The notes beneath the pieces are model-generated. The model did not search any database. It had not been told where the DNA came from and saw nothing but the letters and a program-made list of their open reading frames with translations. Position numbers and translations under genes: made by a program. This document shows positions 6,462-13,352 of a DNA stretch of 13,352 bases, piece after piece (the first letter of the stretch is position 1; each line of letters starts with the position of its first letter). The DNA is from Alphaproteobacteria bacterium (GTDB lineage: Bacteria > Pseudomonadota > Alphaproteobacteria > RS24): NCBI GenBank assembly GCA_029248825.1, contig JAQWIP010000086.1, positions 1 through 13,352 of the forward strand, in the 5' to 3' direction.

Positions 6462-7616
6462 TTAAGACGCCAAATCTAGGGTAAAAGCCGCCGCTCGTTC
6501 GGCCGGCTTTTGCCCTTCATGGCGCATGGCGGGCGCAAATTTGGCCAGCATATCACCATATTGCGCATGCACGTCATCGTCTTCCAACATCGCTTGCAGT
6601 GTCGGCGTAATATCTTGCGGCGTGCAACGCCATTGCAAAAACTCGGGCATGGCTGGCGCATCGAGAATGAGATTGACCAGCACCGCGCTCGGCACTTGCA
6701 TGGTGCGCATCAGCATATCGCCCATCAGCCCCATATCATAAGCCACCACGGTCGGCAGCCCAATGAGCGCCAGCTCCATCGTGGCCGTGCCAGAAGACGC
6801 CAAAGCCGCGCGCGCGCACTTAAAGGCCGCAAATTTTTCAGCCTCGTCTTCGACATAAATTGGTTTGCCCGGCCAATGAGCGGTTTTCTCGCGCACGAAA
6901 TCGGCCATATGCGGCACCAGTGGAATAATCGGGCGAATGTTTTCTATGCGGCCATCGAGGCGGCGCAAGACATCGCCAAACACCGGACTGAGCGATTTCA
7001 CTTCGCTCAACCGACTGCCTGGCAAGATTACCAAAGGCACATCTTTGGCCTTTAAGCGGTAGCGTTTGGCAAAATCAGGTAGCGGCTCTAGCGCGTCGAG
7101 GCGGTCGCGAATGGGGTGACCGACAAAATGACACGCCGGCCCATCGCTGGCGGCAAACACATCTGGCTCGAACGGTAGAAACGCCATGACCGCATCAAAA
7201 TAGCCCTTCATTTTTTTCGCCCGCCCGCGTCGCCAAGCCCAAACATGGGGCGCCACATAGCAAATAATCGGCAAATCTGGCCGCTTGGCTTTCACCCGTT
7301 TGGCCACGCGGTGATTAAACTCTGGGCTATCAATCAGCACTAAAACATCGGGCTCGCTGGCCAAAGCATGCGCCACGGCTTGGTCGACCAATCGGAACAG
7401 ACGCGGCAAGCGCGGCAGAATTTCGCGCAAGCCCATGACGGCAATCTCGGACATATTGAAAATCGATGCCAGACCGGCGGCGCTCATTTTCGGGCCGCCG
7501 ACACCGGTAATCATCGTGCCGCTTTTTTGCGCGCGCAAGGCCAGCATTAAATCCGCACCGAGCGCATCGCCCGAGGTTTCCCCAGCCACAATCATAATAT
7601 GTTTATCGCTCGCCAT
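6462..7616 (-). CDS. lpxB: Lipid-A-disaccharide synthase
   Basis: The 384-residue GT19 glycosyltransferase joins UDP-2,3-diacylglucosamine and lipid X into the lipid A disaccharide on the inner face of the cytoplasmic membrane. Seen are the N-terminal AGETSGDALGADLM (11-24), GVGGPKM (38-44), the catalytic-Asp region LIDSPEF (Asp96), VAPHVWAWRRGR (121-132), LPGSRLSEV (198-206) and the sugar-nucleotide site ASSGTATMELAL (273-284). The ATG overlaps the lpxI stop by one base (TAATG), so it is the last gene of a coupled block. Codons near the end lie inside a GC-rich inverted repeat at 6483-6511 that may act as a terminator for gltA. Convergent to gltA with a single base between stops. Confidence 0.97.
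   Translation of the reverse strand: MASDKHIMIVAGETSGDALGADLMLALRAQKSGTMITGVGGPKMSAAGLASIFNMSEIAVMGLREILPRLPRLFRLVDQAVAHALASEPDVLVLIDSPEFNHRVAKRVKAKRPDLPIICYVAPHVWAWRRGRAKKMKGYFDAVMAFLPFEPDVFAASDGPACHFVGHPIRDRLDALEPLPDFAKRYRLKAKDVPLVILPGSRLSEVKSLSPVFGDVLRRLDGRIENIRPIIPLVPHMADFVREKTAHWPGKPIYVEDEAEKFAAFKCARAALASSGTATMELALIGLPTVVAYDMGLMGDMLMRTMQVPSAVLVNLILDAPAMPEFLQWRCTPQDITPTLQAMLEDDDVHAQYGDMLAKFAPAMRHEGQKPAERAAAFTLDLAS
6483..6511. terminator. Candidate bidirectional terminator inside the 3' end of lpxB
   Basis: AAAAGCCGCCG (6483-6493) pairs with CGGCCGGCTTTT (6500-6511) around a 6-nt loop, giving 11 bp with one bulged C (6503). The T run is part of the stem on both strands, the usual shape of a bidirectional intrinsic terminator. 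It begins 22 nt after the gltA stop on the + strand. On the - strand it precedes the lpxB stop by about 20 nt, so termination there would remove the stop codon from the lpxB message. I therefore infer that it mainly serves gltA, with ribosomes on lpxB mRNA opening the hairpin. Confidence 0.6.
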
Positions 7617-8452
7617 TAGCTCGCTTCCAATCCGACCAAAAACAAGCCTTGCGCTTCGGCCAGTTCGACCATGGCCTCAAAATCATCGAATAGCGCGCCG
7701 CCCACCTCATAGACGATGCCAGCCAAATGGGCTTGCGCCGCCAGTTCCACCGTGCGCTTGCCCAATGTCGGCAGGTCAATGCGGCGGTCTTGTTGCGGCT
7801 TGGGCAATTTTGCCAATACGCCAGATTTCGCGGCTGGTGTGCCGAGAAACTCTGGCGCCAATCCTGCGACACGCTGCAATAAAGAGTCTGTGCCTTCGGG
7901 GCCTTCAATGCCCAATACCAAACGCTGCGCCACGACCACACTCTGGCCAATGTCTTGCGCGCCGATGGTTTTGGCAATCTCGCGCGCGCGCGAAATATCA
8001 TCCGCATGGGGGTCGTGCGAATGCGAGGTTTGCGCCCCTGCCCGACCCGTCAAAGCCGATAAGACAGACTCGGCTGGCTGAAGCATCAGACCGCGCGATT
8101 GAAAATAAGCGACGATGAGTTTTAACAATTGGTCGTCGCCCGCCTGCTCTCCGGCCATGGCTTGTTCGACGAACCATTGGCCGCCCTCGTCATAATCGAG
8201 CGTCTCTAATTTGGGGCGTTGAATGCCGCCAAGGATAATCATCTGCGTACATCCCGCGCCTAACAAGTGGTCGGCCGCAGCTTTTAAATGCCCCAGCGGC
8301 GACCAGACATGCGGATAGGTTTCGATGCCCGCATCGGCTTCTTTTTCCAATCCTACGATAAAAATCTCGCCGCCCGACGCCACTTGCGCCGCCGCGACCT
8401 GCAAGGGCAAGGCGCCATTTCCGGCGATCAATCCAAGCGGGGCTTGGCTCAT
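7616..8452 (-). CDS. lpxI: UDP-2,3-diacylglucosamine pyrophosphatase LpxI
   Basis: The 278-residue product belongs to the LpxI family (formerly DUF1009), which replaces LpxH in alphaproteobacteria. It cleaves UDP-2,3-diacylglucosamine to lipid X and UMP. The N-terminal domain starts LGLIAGNGALPLQVA (6-20). The C-terminal catalytic domain shows GDDQLL (105-110), GQSVVV (169-174), EGTDSLLQR (186-194) and KPQQDRRIDLPTLG (218-231). The Asp of IDLP probably corresponds to the Asp shown to be needed in Caulobacter LpxI, though I could not align it. The frame opens further upstream to 8557, but family proteins start MSxxPLGLIAGxG, and the ATG at 8452 lies 4 nt after the lpxA stop, so I chose it. Confidence 0.94.
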   Translation of the reverse strand: MSQAPLGLIAGNGALPLQVAAAQVASGGEIFIVGLEKEADAGIETYPHVWSPLGHLKAAADHLLGAGCTQMIILGGIQRPKLETLDYDEGGQWFVEQAMAGEQAGDDQLLKLIVAYFQSRGLMLQPAESVLSALTGRAGAQTSHSHDPHADDISRAREIAKTIGAQDIGQSVVVAQRLVLGIEGPEGTDSLLQRVAGLAPEFLGTPAAKSGVLAKLPKPQQDRRIDLPTLGKRTVELAAQAHLAGIVYEVGGALFDDFEAMVELAEAQGLFLVGLEAS

Positions 8453-8456
8453 GACG

Positions 8457-9251
8457 CTACCGATTGCGCGGGGTGCAATAGCCCCGATTTTGTTCAACCC
8501 GCATAAATTCAACCACCGTCTGAACACAAGCACTGCCAGCATGTTGCTGCGCCGCATTGGCCAGACGGGTCATCAGCGCGCCTTCGGTTTCGATGAATAG
8601 GCTTTTGTGCAAAGCCCGCAAAGCATTGATTTCCGCGCGCTCAAAATTACGCCGCTTCAGACCTACCAAATTCAAGCCAGACAGAACCGCACGGTTTCCG
8701 GTCGCTGCGCCAAATGGAATGACGTCTTCGACCACCAAACTGCCCGCGCCGATAAAAGCATGTTCGCCAATGCGGCAGAACTGATGCACGCCGGCAAGCC
8801 CGCCCAGAATTGCATAATCACCGACCATAACATGGCCGCCGAGCGTGGCATTATTGGCAAGGATTACATGATCCCCCACGATGCAATCATGCGCCACATG
8901 CGCGCCCATCATGAACAGGCCATCATGGCCCACTTTGCTAAGCGCCCCGCCGCCTTGCGTGCCGGGGTTCATGGTTACATGTTCGCGAATGCGATTGCGC
9001 TCGCCGATTTCGAGAAAGACTTCCTCATCGCCAAATTTCAAATCTTGCGGCACATGGCCAATCGAGGCGAAAGGATAAATATGCGTCTGCGCGCCAATCT
9101 TGGTATTTCCGGTCACCACCGCATGCGATTCCAACACCACTTCATCGCCCAATTCGACGTTTCCGGTCACGCAGCAATAGGGCCCAATTTTGACCCTCTT
9201 GCCCAGTTTCACACTATCATCGATAATCGCGGTTGGATGTATATCACTCAT
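8457..9251 (-). CDS. lpxA: UDP-N-acetylglucosamine O-acyltransferase
   Basis: The 264-residue trimeric left-handed beta-helix enzyme moves a 3-hydroxyacyl chain from acyl-ACP to the 3-OH of UDP-GlcNAc, the first lipid A step. Hexapeptide repeats such as IHPTAI, VKIGPY and TKIGAQ run to about residue 190, followed by a helical C-terminal domain. The catalytic base is His121 in AHVAHDCIVGD, and VHQFC (155-159) and GNRAVLSGLNLVGLKRRNF (185-203) are diagnostic. Aligned to E. coli, the acyl-chain ruler residue Gly173 is Ala169 here. AGGAGC at 9257-9262 gives a strong Shine-Dalgarno. The upstream neighbour is lpxD, not fabZ as in most alphaproteobacteria. Confidence 0.97.
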   Translation of the reverse strand: MSDIHPTAIIDDSVKLGKRVKIGPYCCVTGNVELGDEVVLESHAVVTGNTKIGAQTHIYPFASIGHVPQDLKFGDEEVFLEIGERNRIREHVTMNPGTQGGGALSKVGHDGLFMMGAHVAHDCIVGDHVILANNATLGGHVMVGDYAILGGLAGVHQFCRIGEHAFIGAGSLVVEDVIPFGAATGNRAVLSGLNLVGLKRRNFERAEINALRALHKSLFIETEGALMTRLANAAQQHAGSACVQTVVEFMRVEQNRGYCTPRNR

Positions 9252-9256
9252 AAATT

Positions 9257-9262
9257 GCTCCT
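9257..9262 (-). promoter_or_regulatory. Ribosome binding site of lpxA
   Basis: AGGAGC lies 5 nt before the lpxA ATG. It is the strongest Shine-Dalgarno of the lpx genes here, which suits a gene standing 68 nt after its upstream neighbour instead of overlapping it. Confidence 0.75.
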
Positions 9263-9302
9263 GACCTAACCTCTAAGCCGAGTTCAAAGGCGCAGCAAAT
9301 AA

Positions 9303-9327
9303 ACGATTGTGACGATTTATTACGATT
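9303..9327. repeat. Three phased ACGATT repeats across the lpxD stop
   Basis: ACGATT occurs at 9303-9308, 9312-9317 and 9322-9327 on the + strand (AATCGT on the coding strand), with periods of 9 and 10 nt, about one DNA turn. The outer bases also form AATAAA/TTTATT inverted ends. The block includes the tandem TAATAA stop of lpxD. The repeats are visible; any function is unknown, and the A/T-rich code for the lysine-rich lpxD end explains part of it. Confidence 0.5.
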
Positions 9328-10351
9328 TTTTCTGGCGCTCGGCGTCTTTGCGCAAGCGGCTGACCAAAGCCATTTCGCGATATAACTCGCTGCGCAAGCG
9401 ACCCGGCGAACCAGCGATTTGGCTATCGGCGGGAAACGAACGCAACACCGCAGCTTGCGCCGAGATAACACAGCGGTCGCCAATGGTGACATGGCCGGTT
9501 ACCGCCGCACAGCCGCCCATTTGCACATAATCGCCCAGCACACTGCTGCCGGCGATGGCGCAACTGGCGGTGATGAAACAATGGCGTCCCAGCTGCACAT
9601 TATGCGCCAGATGCACCAGATTATCGAGCTTGCTGCCCTCGCCAATCATCGTGTCGCCAAAGGCGCCTCGGTCGATGGAGGCATTGGCGCCAATCTCGAC
9701 ATCGGCTTGCACGATGACGCGGCCAATTTGGGGAATTTTTATATGCGAGGCTCCCGCCGCGAAGCCAAAGCCATCACTGCCGACAACCGCGCCGCTGTGA
9801 ATAATCACGCGGTCGCCGATGAGGGCATAGGCCACACTGGCATTGGGCAAGACGGTGCAGTCGCGCCCCAAAACCACGCCGTGGCCAATGCTGGCGCCTG
9901 CGCCAAGGCTGCTTCCATCGCCAATCTCGGCGCCCGCGCCAATCGATACATTGGGGGCTATTTCAACGTTTTTGCCAATCTTGGCGCTGGGATGAATAAG
10001 CTCGGCTCCGCTGACGCCGCCCAAGGGGCGTGATTTCGCCGCGTCGGGATAGAATATTTGAGCGATTTGCGCCATGGCCCGATAGGGGTCGGGGCAGATA
10101 ACCGCGACCGCCGTGTCGGGGCAAAGCTCGGCGTGTTCGGCTTTTATAAAAACCGCCGCCGCCTTGGTCGCGGCTAAGTCATCGCTGCGTTTCACGTCAG
10201 AAAAAAAGCCGAGCGCATCGCGCTCAGCTATTTCCAAAGAGGCAATATTTGCCAATTCAAGGTCTGCATTTACCCCATCGAGACCAACCAAGTCGGCTAG
10301 GTGAGACAGCGCAAACGGCCCTTCGCGTCGATAGAAACGCGGGTCTGCCAT
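9320..10351 (-). CDS. lpxD: UDP-3-O-acylglucosamine N-acyltransferase
   Basis: The 343-residue enzyme adds the second 3-hydroxyacyl chain to the 2-amino group of UDP-3-O-acylglucosamine (third lipid A step). Residues 1-100 form the uridine-binding N-terminal domain, followed by a left-handed beta-helix of hexapeptide repeats from about 118 to 305 and a C-terminal helix ending in a Lys/Arg-rich tail. The catalytic His250 lies in NLVHLAHNVQLG, and GSDGFGFA (191-198) is diagnostic. Only 4 nt separate its ATG from the skp stop. After its tandem TAATAA stop a 68-nt gap leads to lpxA, where fabZ is usually encoded. Confidence 0.97.
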   Translation of the reverse strand: MADPRFYRREGPFALSHLADLVGLDGVNADLELANIASLEIAERDALGFFSDVKRSDDLAATKAAAVFIKAEHAELCPDTAVAVICPDPYRAMAQIAQIFYPDAAKSRPLGGVSGAELIHPSAKIGKNVEIAPNVSIGAGAEIGDGSSLGAGASIGHGVVLGRDCTVLPNASVAYALIGDRVIIHSGAVVGSDGFGFAAGASHIKIPQIGRVIVQADVEIGANASIDRGAFGDTMIGEGSKLDNLVHLAHNVQLGRHCFITASCAIAGSSVLGDYVQMGGCAAVTGHVTIGDRCVISAQAAVLRSFPADSQIAGSPGRLRSELYREMALVSRLRKDAERQKKS

Positions 10352-10355
10352 CGGG

Positions 10356-10913
10356 TTATTTCTTACCCTTTTTGGCGGCCACTGGTGTGACTTTGACCGA
10401 CTTTAATTTCTTGTCGAGACGCTTGACCAATTCATTGGTCACATCTGTCGTTGGGCCGGCAAAAAACACGGCCTGACGACGCAAGACGATATCGGCTTTG
10501 CGCTCTTTCGAGATGTCGCTCAATTGCTGTTCTGCAATCTTGATGACTTGTTGCGCGGCGCGTTGGCCACCCGCTTGGATGGCTTGAGTTTTTTCATTCA
10601 CGCTTTGGCGCAATTCCAAATCTTTCAGTTGCAACTCTTCAACTTTGCCTTTCAAGGCTTCTGGCGCCATGAGCTTTTGCTGCTCGCGCAATTTAGAGGC
10701 TTCTTCTTGCAATTTCTGAGCGGCTTTTTCTGTGTCGGAGCGCACTTTGGAGGCTTGGGTTTCGAGTTGTTTCGCCATGCTTTTGCCGGCTTTCGACAGG
10801 GCAATCGCGCGGTCAAGGTCAAACACAAGAATGACGGATTCGGCAGACGCCAGACTTGGCGCACACAACACAGCTAGGGCCACAATGGCGGCTCGTAAAT
10901 TCATTTTAAACAC
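10356..10913 (-). CDS. skp: OmpH/Skp-family periplasmic chaperone
   Basis: The 185-residue product resembles Skp (OmpH), the trimeric jellyfish-shaped chaperone that carries unfolded outer-membrane proteins to BamA. A signal peptide covers residues 1-24 (cleavage after LASA), followed by a short beta segment, VILVFDLDRAI (27-37), and long charged helices (about 42-135) rich in Gln, Lys and Glu, typical of the tentacles. The C-terminus ends in a basic KKGKK. I prefer the GTG start at 10913, because AAGGGGAA lies 8 nt before it. An in-frame ATG at 10904 would give 182 residues with the Shine-Dalgarno about 17 nt away. The gene lies directly after bamA, the order seen in many Gram-negatives. Confidence 0.9.
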   Translation of the reverse strand: MFKMNLRAAIVALAVLCAPSLASAESVILVFDLDRAIALSKAGKSMAKQLETQASKVRSDTEKAAQKLQEEASKLREQQKLMAPEALKGKVEELQLKDLELRQSVNEKTQAIQAGGQRAAQQVIKIAEQQLSDISKERKADIVLRRQAVFFAGPTTDVTNELVKRLDKKLKSVKVTPVAAKKGKK

Positions 10914-10920
10914 TTTTATA

Positions 10921-10928
10921 TTCCCCTT
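10921..10928 (-). promoter_or_regulatory. Ribosome binding site that decides the skp start
   Basis: AAGGGGAA overlaps the first base read of the bamA stop region and is spaced 7 to 8 nt from the GTG at 10913, but about 17 nt from the ATG at 10904. This favours the GTG start and couples skp translation to the end of bamA. Confidence 0.6.
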
Positions 10929-13222
10929 TAAAAGCTGGATCCGATGGTAAACCGGAAAAACCGAGTTTCGTCATAATCTTCTTTAGCAATTGGTCGCGCA
11001 AAGTCAAACCGCACGGGGCCAAATGGCGAGCGCCAAGAGAAGCTCAAACCATAGGTTGCCCGAAAGGCCATTTCATCTTCAATCTGCGACGTCGCACTGG
11101 GCGCCTGATCGGTCTCGCCCAAAATGCCGAAATCAACAAAAGCATTGGCGCGCATGCCCACTTCTTTAGGAATGCCAAGCGGCAGCGACACTTGCGTGGT
11201 GCCCGTAATATAGCGGTTGGAACCAAGCGCATAGCCAGAGTTTAAATCGCGTGGGCCCAAGCCGCCGCGTTCAAAGCCACGGAAATCGCGCCCCCCGCGA
11301 AAGAAGCGGTCATTATAATTAATGCTGCCGCCCTTATAGTCGTGAATAATGCCCATGTTCAACTTGGCCTGAAACACCCAGCCCTCGGCCAGCTCTTCAA
11401 AAAAGTTCGCCTGCCCGGTGGTGCGCAAGAAAGAGACATCGCCAGAGGGGCCAGAAATATCTTGCCCAAAACTCAAATTCCAACCATCGGTCGGGCTCAC
11501 CACATCGTCGCGTTTATCAATCGAATAATAATAGCCAAACACATGTTTGGTGTTTTTATAGCTCGGGTTAATTTCCGCGCTCGTGGTGTTATTGCTTAAG
11601 CTGTCTTGCGTGATGCTGGTGAATAAGGACAAGCGGCCATCTTCCGATAGCGGGAAGCCAAGCGAGAAACTGGCGCCCTGCTCGGTGGTTTCTAGCCCGT
11701 CGCGATATTCGTAATCGGTGTCCGTGTTGAACAGCGAGAACCCCGCCGACACATCCCGACCGAGAAAATATGGCTCGGTAAAACCAAAACTATAGCGCTG
11801 CACCTGATTGGAAAGTCCTAAGTTCAGCCGCAAAGTCTGGCCGCGCCCCAAGAAATTACGCTCGGCAACCGAGAACTGCGTGGTCAAATCTTCGGCCGAC
11901 GAATAGCCAACCCCAAAGCTCAACTCTCCGGTCGGCTGCTCGCGCAAGTTCACATCGACCACGGTTTGGTCTTCATTGGTGCCTGGCGTCTCGGTCACTT
12001 CGACGGCGCCAAAGAAGCCGAGCGCGCGCACATTCCGTTCCGAGCGCGACAGCAAGACTTTGTTAAACGCATCGCCTTCGCTAAGGCGCAACTTGCGACG
12101 AATAACATCGTCTTGCGTGCGCGTATTGCCATTGATGTTAATCCGCTCGACATAAACGCGCGGGCCTTCTTCGATGATATAATCAACGCCGACAATGCTC
12201 TGGTCGCGGTCACGACGCGCCCGTGGGCGCACATCGGCGAAAGCATAGCCCTGCTCGCCCACAAGTTTGACCAGCGCATCTACGGTTTTATCCAGCTTGC
12301 GGCTGTCGTAGCGCTCGCCCGGCTCATGGGTAATCAGCTCTTCCAGCTCGACGATATCCACCGAGTCCAATTTGGTGGAAACCCGACCCTCGCCAAATTT
12401 ATACAAAGCCCCTTCTTCCAATTGATAATTGACGAAGAACTCTTTGCCGTCGCGGGTCAGCTCAATATTGGAGGCGACCACGCGAAAATCTGCATAGCCT
12501 TTGGACAGGTAAAAGCGGCGCAGTAATTCGCCATCATAAGCCACGCGGTCGGGGTCGTAATTATCGCTGCTGGCAAAAATACGCCACCAACGCGTCTCGC
12601 GGGTTAAAATAACGCCGCGCAATTCTCGGTCCGAAAAGGCTCGGTTGCCGGTAATGCTAATCGAGCGAATGCCCGTTGTTGGGCCTTCGCTAATTTCAAA
12701 CACCAAATCAATTCGGTTTTGCGGCAGCTGAATAACTTTCGGCTCAATGCGAACGGCAAAGCGTCCGGAGCGGCGATATAATTCGATGAAGCGTTCGACA
12801 TCGTCTTGCACTTTGGCGCGGGTGTAAATTTGGCGCGCCGATAGGCTGGCTTCTTTGCCGAGGTTATCGTCGTTAATGGCGCTATTGCCTTCAAAGCTCA
12901 CGCGGTTGACGATTGGGTTTTCGACCACAATCACCACCAGACCTTTGCCTTCGCGGCGAATGGTGACATCGGCAAACAGGCCAGAAGAGAACAAGGTTTT
13001 TACCGATTGGTCGACGAGGTCGGCTTTATCGGTCACGCCTTCGCGCACCACCATATAGGCGCGCACGGTTTCGTCTTCGACGCGCTGCGTGCCTTCCACC
13101 CGAATGAACTCAATCGGTTTGCCGACTTCCGCAACCGCCGCGCCGCCCCATACTGGCAACGATAAAACAGCAGCCATGACAGCAAGCCAGAGGCGGCGGG
13201 TATATGTGGCGGGATGGTTCAT
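10928..13222 (-). CDS. bamA: Outer membrane protein assembly factor BamA
   Basis: The 764-residue Omp85 protein is the central insertase of the BAM complex in the outer membrane. A signal peptide spans residues 1-31 (RRLWLAVMAAVLSL core, AVA cleavage site). Five POTRA domains follow, roughly 36-103, 104-181, 184-271, 274-353 and 355-428, each with a glycine-bearing turn such as RVEGTQRV, SFEGNSAI, SITGNRAF and NINGNTRT. The barrel covers about 434-764, with the lid-lock motif FRGF (647-650) in GRDFRGFERGGLGPRDL and a C-terminal strand ending in Phe, as outer-membrane signals require. The ATG comes 2 nt after the rseP stop. Length is normal and no domain is missing. Confidence 0.97.
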   Translation of the reverse strand: MNHPATYTRRLWLAVMAAVLSLPVWGGAAVAEVGKPIEFIRVEGTQRVEDETVRAYMVVREGVTDKADLVDQSVKTLFSSGLFADVTIRREGKGLVVIVVENPIVNRVSFEGNSAINDDNLGKEASLSARQIYTRAKVQDDVERFIELYRRSGRFAVRIEPKVIQLPQNRIDLVFEISEGPTTGIRSISITGNRAFSDRELRGVILTRETRWWRIFASSDNYDPDRVAYDGELLRRFYLSKGYADFRVVASNIELTRDGKEFFVNYQLEEGALYKFGEGRVSTKLDSVDIVELEELITHEPGERYDSRKLDKTVDALVKLVGEQGYAFADVRPRARRDRDQSIVGVDYIIEEGPRVYVERININGNTRTQDDVIRRKLRLSEGDAFNKVLLSRSERNVRALGFFGAVEVTETPGTNEDQTVVDVNLREQPTGELSFGVGYSSAEDLTTQFSVAERNFLGRGQTLRLNLGLSNQVQRYSFGFTEPYFLGRDVSAGFSLFNTDTDYEYRDGLETTEQGASFSLGFPLSEDGRLSLFTSITQDSLSNNTTSAEINPSYKNTKHVFGYYYSIDKRDDVVSPTDGWNLSFGQDISGPSGDVSFLRTTGQANFFEELAEGWVFQAKLNMGIIHDYKGGSINYNDRFFRGGRDFRGFERGGLGPRDLNSGYALGSNRYITGTTQVSLPLGIPKEVGMRANAFVDFGILGETDQAPSATSQIEDEMAFRATYGLSFSWRSPFGPVRFDFARPIAKEDYDETRFFRFTIGSSF

Positions 13223-13224
13223 AA

Positions 13225-13352
13225 TTATCCGAAAAGACCTGTAATACGTTCAAAGACACGCAGGCGAGATAAATCGTTCCACGTCACGAAAACGAATAAC
13301 ATTAAAACCATAGATAGGCCAATGCGCATTCCGACATCTTGGGCTTTTGCCG
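13225..13352 (-). CDS. rseP: RseP/MmpA site-2 zinc metalloprotease, C-terminal end only
   Basis: The last 41 codons of a minus-strand frame end with TAA at 13225-13227. The peptide contains the stretch GMRIGLSMVLMLFVFVTW, a hydrophobic membrane span, followed by NDLSRLRVFERITGLFG. This matches the last transmembrane segment and the TWNDL-type tail of RseP (RIP1) proteases, which cleave anti-sigma factors and signal-peptide remnants in the inner membrane. The rest of the gene, including the HExxH site and PDZ domains, lies beyond the window. The stop is 2 nt from the bamA ATG, a conserved rseP-bamA junction. Confidence 0.88.
   Translation of the reverse strand, partial: AKAQDVGMRIGLSMVLMLFVFVTWNDLSRLRVFERITGLFG

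Noticed and set aside
8453..8557. N-terminal extension of LpxI from an upstream start inside lpxA
   Set aside because: It would overlap lpxA by about 100 nt, whereas the ATG at 8452 fits the family start and the 4-nt gap.
10902..10913. Possible lipobox in the skp signal peptide (AVLC)
   Set aside because: The residue before Cys is Leu, where lipoboxes need Gly, Ala or Ser, and a normal LASA cleavage site follows.
1..13352. A novel defence, mobile or biosynthetic system
   Set aside because: Every substantial frame that survives scrutiny is a recognised housekeeping gene, and no transposase, integrase, phage, CRISPR or toxin-antitoxin features were seen.

Overview
The window is ordinary, well-conserved chromosome from an alphaproteobacterium. 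The evidence is the gene order (trp genes, then lexA, gltX and gltA, facing a rseP-bamA-skp-lpxD-lpxA-lpxI-lpxB block), the use of LpxI for the fourth lipid A step, and a GTTC-N7-GTTC-like SOS half-site pair in front of lexA. I cannot name a genus. By eye the base composition is moderately GC-rich. Gene packing is tight, with 1-nt overlaps and 2 to 5 nt gaps.

Left half, + strand. The tail of trpE runs by a 1-nt overlap into trpG, followed by trpD and trpC (three consecutive parts of the tryptophan pathway). After an 85-bp gap carrying a candidate promoter and SOS box comes lexA, closed by a clear rho-independent terminator. A 330-bp stretch without a convincing gene follows and ends in a candidate gltX promoter. 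Then come gltX (glutamyl-tRNA synthetase) and gltA (citrate synthase), each with its own promoter-like element of the same layout.

Right half, - strand. Read in transcription order: rseP (only its 3' end is present), bamA, skp/ompH, lpxD, lpxA, lpxI, lpxB. These genes build the outer membrane: a site-2 protease, the outer-membrane protein insertase, its periplasmic chaperone, and lipid A synthesis from the UDP-GlcNAc acyltransferases to the disaccharide. The genes abut or overlap, so this reads as one operon. lpxB converges on gltA with a single base between the stop codons, and a GC-rich inverted repeat inside the 3' end of lpxB could serve as a shared terminator.

I found no mobile element, CRISPR array, RNA gene, toxin-antitoxin pair or unknown multi-gene system. 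The points worth a second look are absences and local details. fabZ is missing from its usual place between lpxD and lpxA. moaC/moeA and comEC are missing from their usual places around lexA. TrpD has an altered KHGNR motif. LpxA has an alanine at the chain-length ruler position. A terminator-like hairpin lies inside lpxB. gltX and gltA share a promoter layout.
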